DNA of 19,224 nucleotides from Xanthobacteraceae bacterium. GTDB taxonomy: Bacteria > Pseudomonadota > Alphaproteobacteria > Rhizobiales > Xanthobacteraceae. Location of the stretch: the NCBI GenBank assembly GCA_030037185.1, contig JASHRR010000568.1, positions 1 to 19,224 on the forward strand, written 5' to 3'. Both the position numbers and the translations under genes were made by a program. Under the pieces are notes generated by a model. That model made no database searches. It was given only the letters and a program-made list of their open reading frames with translations, and was not told the origin of the DNA. The first letter of the stretch is position 1. Each line of letters begins with the position of its first letter. Shown here piece after piece: positions 14,995 through 19,224 of this stretch.

Positions 14995-15501
14995 CTATGC
15001 CTCCCGTCAATTGCCTGTCCGCCGCGTACTGCGACCTGTGGAGCGGGCCATAACTATAGCCGTATCTGCAACGCAGCTCGGGGCCGTAGTCCCAAACTTA
15101 CCCTGGTAACCCTGGGCTTTCTCTCCTTTCGAGTCAAAAGCCGCCTATCAACGGCATCAGCCGTTAGGAGGCGGATCGGTCCTTCTCTTGTAGAGCTTCC
15201 GCGCGAGTTTAATTATAAAACTAAATAATTGATTGGCCAACTCATTCGGGAGACGTCCATGAACCTGTCGGGTCGGCGTGACCGCACTTGCGGCAGCCGC
15301 AAGCATCAGCGCTTGCGCATCGCTCCGTCGCCATGTTTGAGGCCCAAAAGACCGTCACTTCTTGCAAGGCGCGGAGTTCGAGTAGGTCAAACCCCGTCCC
15401 CGGCTTGGTTTCATGTCGACGATGCGTCCAACACCACGTCTTGTTACCCTCGCCGTGACAGCAGACATGCTGAAGCGGCCTTCGGCGAAAGGGAGGATTG
15501 C
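14995..15501. promoter_or_regulatory. 507-bp divergent intergenic region with stem-loop
   Basis: It separates two divergent exported-protein genes. A stem-loop lies at 15141-15174: CCGCCT pairs with AGGCGG outside, ACGGC pairs with GCCGT inside, with a 4+4 internal loop and ATCA at the tip. An AT-rich patch follows (about 15208-15236). At 15259 an ATG with ggag upstream starts a frame that stays open into the 15502 gene but is Arg-rich. A one-base shift just after it gives VTALAAAASISACASL, like a lipoprotein signal, so a decayed short gene may have stood here. Confidence 0.35.
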
Positions 15502-16485
15502 ATGACTTTGCAGCGGCGGGATTTCCTGCTGATGATAACACTGGCGGTAGCGGCTGCGACGCCGGCTTTTGGGCAAGCGGTGTCGCCCTCGGTTGTGGCA
15601 GCCGATAGCGGCAAGGAAAGCGCCGCATCCATCCCGGATTTCTCCGGCATGTGGGTCCACGGCTCCATCCCCGGCTTTGAGCCGCTGCCGTCCGGCCCCA
15701 CTTCACTGGTTAACCGCTCGCGGCGCTCGATCGCACAACTGCTCCGGGATCTTGCTGTCGATTGGCTGGGCCCGGGGGAGCCGCCATCGAAAGACGGTGT
15801 GAGCAATCTCCTTGAGCTTGTCGGCGATTACACCAATCCGATCTTGCAGCCTTGGGCGGCGGAAGTCGTAAGGAAGTTCGGCGAAATGTCGCTTGCCGGC
15901 GTGGGCTTTCCGAGCCCGCGCAACCAGTGTTGGCCCGGAGGTGTGCCTTTTGTTTTTACGAGTGGTGCAATCGAGATCCTACAGCAGCCCGATAAGATAG
16001 CCATCCTTTATAACTATGATCATCAAGTCCGTCACGCGCGTTTGAACCAATCGCATCCGGCCCATGTGACGTCCAGTTGGTACGGCGATTCCGTGGGCCA
16101 TTACGAAGGCGACGCACTGATCATAGATACCGTGGGGATCAAGGTCGGGCCCTTTGCGACTGTGGATTGGTACGGCACGCCGCACACCGAGGCTTTGCAC
16201 GTGGTCGAACGATATCGGCTCATTGATTACGAAGCTGCAAAAGAGGGATGGGAACGGGACGCAAAAGAGAATTGGCGCGCTCAGCCACCGCCCAACTACA
16301 GGGGCCAGTACCTGCAGCTTCAATTCACGGTCGACGATGAAGGCGCGTTCACGACGCCGTGGACTGCGACCATGACTTATGGTCGTGGCCTCGGCGGCTG
16401 GGCGGAGGCGGTCTGCGCCGAAAACACCCAGTGGTACTCGGGAAAGGACGCCGCAGTGCCGCGGGCGGACAAGCCGGATTTCTGA
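15502..16485 (+). CDS. Tat-exported GHYEGD-motif protein, paralogue of the 4044 gene
   Basis: This 327-residue protein starts at ATG 15502, 5 nt after gggagg. The N-terminus MTLQRRDFLLMITLAVAAAT fits a twin-arginine signal (RR-D-F-L), cleaved near AFGQA. Mature motifs in order are PDFSGMW (45-51), C143 in NQCWPGGVPF, DKIAILY (164-170), GDSVGHYEGDALIIDTVG (195-212), HVVERY (233-238), TPWT (285-288) and C305 in AVCAEN. These match the Sec-exported 287-residue protein at 4044-4907 position by position, with a longer N-terminal part (about 70-130) and an insert at about 244-266. Tat export implies folding, possibly cofactor loading, before transport. Function unknown; family assignment by internal comparison only. 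The frame extends upstream to 15229, but that part lacks protein character. Confidence 0.82.
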   Translation: MTLQRRDFLLMITLAVAAATPAFGQAVSPSVVAADSGKESAASIPDFSGMWVHGSIPGFEPLPSGPTSLVNRSRRSIAQLLRDLAVDWLGPGEPPSKDGVSNLLELVGDYTNPILQPWAAEVVRKFGEMSLAGVGFPSPRNQCWPGGVPFVFTSGAIEILQQPDKIAILYNYDHQVRHARLNQSHPAHVTSSWYGDSVGHYEGDALIIDTVGIKVGPFATVDWYGTPHTEALHVVERYRLIDYEAAKEGWERDAKENWRAQPPPNYRGQYLQLQFTVDDEGAFTTPWTATMTYGRGLGGWAEAVCAENTQWYSGKDAAVPRADKPDF

Positions 16486-16954
16486 GCGCCAGGAACTATG
16501 GGCCTGCGGCGGCGCAAAGCTTTTGCGCTGATAGTCACTGCAGCATCGTTCGTGCACATTCGATGGCCAAAAAAACTCCCGCTCGTTCCGGTATATCCAC
16601 CCCCGTAACCGTTCGCTTGTGACCGGAGACATTCCTGGTCTTTGATTAGGGAACCAAGCTCGGGGACGGGTCGAAAGGGCCCAGGGTGCGATGCCGCGAC
16701 GCGAGAGGGCTAACGGCGGTGCAAGCGGATGAGGGGACACTCGAAAGCAGCTCAAGGCCGCGCGCCTGACCTCTCCGCCACCGAAGCCTTGCCGGCGCTC
16801 AAATCCGTCCGCGTCGTCGACATCGACCTCGGCGACGGACCACCAAGCGATCCGTCACATCCGGCACCCTCCGCTATGGTGCTACGTGCCTTGGCATCGA
16901 CAAAATCGATCCGTCCGATCCTGCCAAAACCACGCGAGATAGTCATGATGGCGC
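16486..16954. other. Gap with hairpin and a doubtful 36-codon frame
   Basis: GCGCAAA (16512-16518), GCT, TTTGCGC (16522-16528) forms a tight hairpin 26 nt after the stop at 16485; it lacks a T-run but may mark the transcript end. A frame from ATG 16498 encodes 36 residues (MGLRRRKAFALIVTAASFVH and on) to TAA 16606-16608, with a weak ggaa site; it looks like a lone signal segment and overlaps the hairpin, so it is not called. The rest shows nothing recognisable. Confidence 0.35.
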
Positions 16955-17833
16955 TCAGCGCACCGGCATCGGCGGCCGCGGCGGTTCCGGTGCCGCGGGC
17001 TGGAGGGGGCCCGCCGATGACTGAGGAGCGGGCTCCGGCGGCGGGGGCGTGAGTGGTAGCGTCGATGGCTGAGCAACGGGTTGCGGCGGCGGGACGGGCT
17101 TGTGCGCCGTCGCGGCCGCCGGTGGAAGCGCCGATATCCTGCGCCGGATGTCCTGCCCGGACGGGTGTAGCCTGGCGATGTCGTGAGCCATCTGCGCCTG
17201 GCCGGCGGCGAGTTGCTCGACATTTTGCCGCACGGCGGCCAGATCCTGCCGGATCGTCTCGAGCTGCTGTTGCAACTCACCAGTCGGCGCGGTTGATGTC
17301 GCCGTTTCTGATGCCGTCGACGCAACAGCTCCAGCTTGCGCAGGTGCTGCCTGCGGCGTGGACGCCTGAACGGCAGGTGGGCGCGGTTGCTCGACTGCGA
17401 TTTCACGGCTAGGCGGCGGGTTCGTGGCTGCCGGCGACGACAACAACCAACTGAGCTGCGGGGCCGATTTCGCGATCACCTGCTTGGCCGTGCCGCCGTA
17501 GGACTGCCAGGCCAAGGTGGCGGCGACACCAACGCACACCGCCACCACAAAGCGGCCAAGGCCGCGCGAGGTCCGCCTACCGAGCGAGGGCCGACCGGTC
17601 GGCAACGGGTCATTATTCACATCGGCTGGGCGAAGCGTGGGGTCGAGCGACGGCTCGGTCATGCGCGGGCCGGCGGAAAAGTCGGGTCCCGGCGTGGCAC
17701 GACGCCCATCCGAAGCAACGTGCGCGAGCTTTGACAGACCTTCTTCAGCGTCCGTCCGGTCTTTCGGCGCAACTAACACGACATCACCATCGTGTTGCGG
17801 ATCGGCTTGCGCTTCGCTCAGCTTGGAATCCAT
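16955..17833 (-). CDS. Single-pass membrane protein with coiled coil and Pro/Ala-rich tail
   Basis: This 292-residue protein starts at ATG 17833 (MDSKLSEAQADPQHDGDVVL). A 35-residue in-frame extension upstream is cysteine-containing and lacks a ribosome site. The N-terminal ~90 residues are polar and probably cytoplasmic. One membrane helix spans about 93-108 (GRFVVAVCVGVAATLAW). A Pro/Ala-rich linker (135-185) leads to a heptad-like coiled coil at 186-222 (ELQQQLETIRQDLAAVRQNV, EQLAAGQAQMAHDIARL). The tail is a second Pro-rich region ending PPRPPMPVR. The layout is like bitopic envelope proteins of Bradyrhizobium-type bacteria with no assigned role; scaffolding or envelope spanning is a guess. 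Low-complexity composition makes frame shadows long on both strands, but only this one has a helix plus coil. Confidence 0.75.
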   Translation of the reverse strand: MDSKLSEAQADPQHDGDVVLVAPKDRTDAEEGLSKLAHVASDGRRATPGPDFSAGPRMTEPSLDPTLRPADVNNDPLPTGRPSLGRRTSRGLGRFVVAVCVGVAATLAWQSYGGTAKQVIAKSAPQLSWLLSSPAATNPPPSREIAVEQPRPPAVQASTPQAAPAQAGAVASTASETATSTAPTGELQQQLETIRQDLAAVRQNVEQLAAGQAQMAHDIARLHPSGQDIRRRISALPPAAATAHKPVPPPQPVAQPSTLPLTPPPPEPAPQSSAGPLQPAAPEPPRPPMPVR

Positions 17834-18144
17834 TGGGTGACCTGTATTATCGCACCACGCCCCCCTTGTGCCGCACACAGGCATTATGGTGTGACCAAAA
17901 CAAGGCGTTAGGACGGAGAGCTGAGGCGATCGATCCATGGCATTGCTCGATGCCGTGCCGGAGGATCGTATTTTCTATATTTCGCTGATGTTTGAGCTTT
18001 CACAAAGCCAAGACGAGGGGTTCCTGTTGGCGACGGCGCAACGACGGCACTTGCATCGATAGCGGCCCGGCTCGGACCAACCGCGGCAAGCAAAGAGGGC
18101 CCCGTGCGCAAGCCCATGAGAACGGCGCCAGAGCCAAAAGCCAG
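17834..18144. other. Gap between coiled-coil gene and amidohydrolase remnant
   Basis: It holds the promoter and leader of the minus-strand coiled-coil gene (AGG about 9 nt before ATG 17833). No gene was recognised. Frames reading through it from the amidohydrolase remnant have lost family similarity. Confidence 0.4.
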
Positions 18145-19109
18145 CATGTTATGAGATGCCGTCTTGCGACATCGTGGACAGTCCAATTTGCGCTCGTCTT
18201 GCCTGCACAGGGCCTCTCCGAAATACCGAGGCTGTTTTATAAACCCGATCGCGTCGGATTCACCAACGGGACAGCCGCTGCCCATGACGAACCGATCCGC
18301 GCCGACATGGCGTACCAGAGCAAACAACACCGAGGGATCATAGACGCAAGTTTCATAATAGAAGGACCGCAGGTAGTCGCTCGGTTTGCGTGAGATATTC
18401 TTCAGCTCTCGGGGAAATTGGTCACGTTGCGGTCCATGCGGCCCAGGTTGTGCGGAAAGTAACCGCCACGGTGGCGATCACGATCTTGAGGCTGGGATGT
18501 CTATCAATGAACCTTCATAGATGAGGGATGTCATTACCTTCACCTCCTCGACGCACTAGCCGATTGAATTCCACATCCCAATTTCTGGAACCAGAGGTCC
18601 CGAGGTCCGTCTGGATGAATCCGTGCGACGACGCGGCGGCAGTCTCCCAGAATGGTCATAACACCAATCACCGATGTTAACGTCACCATATTGCGTACAA
18701 AGGTTTACGACGCGCATGCCTAGTTGCGTGACCGCCCGGTCCATCTTACGCGCGGCAAGGTCTACGTCTTGCGGTGGCCACGTGAAGGTACCAAATAAGC
18801 GCCCTGAATAATTTACCACCCTTCGGCTGTGCGATTATTACAGCGCTCGCTCAGCGCCAAATCTATTCGTGCTTCTGCCCACGAGGTACCTTGAATGACA
18901 GTCGCTGAAGGTTAATGTCGATGCCACGGCTCCATCTCCTCGATCTGACTTTGGGGATCGAGCATTTTCTGGAACGTCGACGCGTTAGCAAGCTCGTGGC
19001 CACCATGTGGATTGGCCAAATCCCGACACCACGGTGACCCCCGAAGCACTTCACCCTCCAGCACGTGTGCGTGAAAATCGATTGTCGGTCGATGTGTAAT
19101 GTTTTGCAT
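18145..19109 (-). pseudogene. Decayed amidohydrolase (ACMSD-like metal-dependent hydrolase/decarboxylase)
   Basis: The start at ATG 19109 has ggag 8 nt upstream and reads MQNITHRPTIDFHAHVLEGE, with the HxH metal motif, continuing to PQSQIEEMEPW. Then frames alternate: GIDIN; ATVIQGTSWAEARIDLALSE; an in-frame stop; YSGRLFGTFTWPPQDVDLAA, RKMDRAVTQLGMRVVNL; LVPEIGMWNSIG then TAG (18556-18558); EEVKVMTSLIYEG; RHPSLKIVIA; GGYFPHNLGRMDRNVTNFPE; KNISRKPSDYLRSFYYETCV, YDPSVLFALVRHVGADRFVM, GSGCPVGESDAIGFIK. This is a full amidohydrolase-2 family protein of about 320 residues, broken by at least six stops or shifts. The usual metal-site Asp in the GSDxP motif is Gly. The C-terminal boundary is approximate. 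Substrate unknown; relatives act on aromatic-ring-derived acids. Confidence 0.88.
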
Positions 19110-19224
19110 GCCGTGGTCTCCATTGAGCTTTCGCGCCAGTCGCCGCCTCTGCGGCTAGCGCCGCGAGGGCAAAGTAGAATCAGAGTTTGCACCACCCAAA
19201 TGACGCGATAGTATTAGTGACTAC

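Noticed and set aside
15229..15501. N-terminal extension of the Tat-exported protein
   Set aside because: The Arg-rich sequence lacks protein character, and a good ribosome site and Tat signal mark 15502 as the start.

Overview
The window reads as chromosomal DNA of a GC-rich alphaproteobacterium. The most likely group is Hyphomicrobiales of the Bradyrhizobium/Xanthobacteraceae kind. That is inferred from the gene families present (TctC/Bug solute-binding protein, b561 cytochrome, DUF6152-type exported proteins, IS256 and IS630 remnants, glycine-rich exported proteins with His/Tyr-rich tails), not from any marker gene. No rRNA, tRNA or CRISPR array was seen.

Layout. 1-459: minus-strand glycine-rich exported protein, cut by the left edge. 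460-2097: gene-poor, holding a decayed GNAT acetyltransferase (1050-1526) and perhaps one tiny membrane peptide. 2098-6163: six plus-strand genes in a row, all membrane or exported: a b561-type cytochrome, two mutually homologous four-helix membrane proteins, a signal-peptide protein with a GHWEGD motif, a DUF6152-like exported protein, and a 252-residue exported protein with a possible LolA-like fold. 6164-8386: an unusually hairpin-rich stretch followed by wreckage of an IS630-type and an IS256-type transposase. 8387-10532: a divergent pair, a 2-oxoglutarate/Fe(II) oxygenase (minus) and a TctC/Bug binding protein (plus), sharing a 145-bp promoter region with a direct repeat.

10533-12378 is about 1.8 kb with no convincing long gene, but it contains a possible small frameshifted gene with an AT-rich upstream palindrome and a hairpin that would hide a Shine-Dalgarno sequence. 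12379-14994 holds two minus-strand exported proteins: a three-part fusion (carboxypeptidase-regulatory-like domain, c-type heme domain, Vgb-like beta-propeller) and a 185-residue exported protein. 15502-16485 is a Tat-exported paralogue of the GHWEGD protein. 16955-17833 is a single-pass protein with a coiled coil and a Pro/Ala-rich tail. 17834-19224 is mostly a badly decayed amidohydrolase (ACMSD-like superfamily).

The intact genes are nearly all envelope or periplasmic proteins, several with redox cofactors (b-type heme, c-type heme), plus small-molecule handling (2OG oxygenase, Bug protein). They sit between pseudogenes and broken insertion sequences. The least described part is the 2098-6163 cassette and its scattered relatives at 12379-16485. 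No substrate can be named from sequence. A periplasmic or membrane electron-transfer or compound-processing role is inference.
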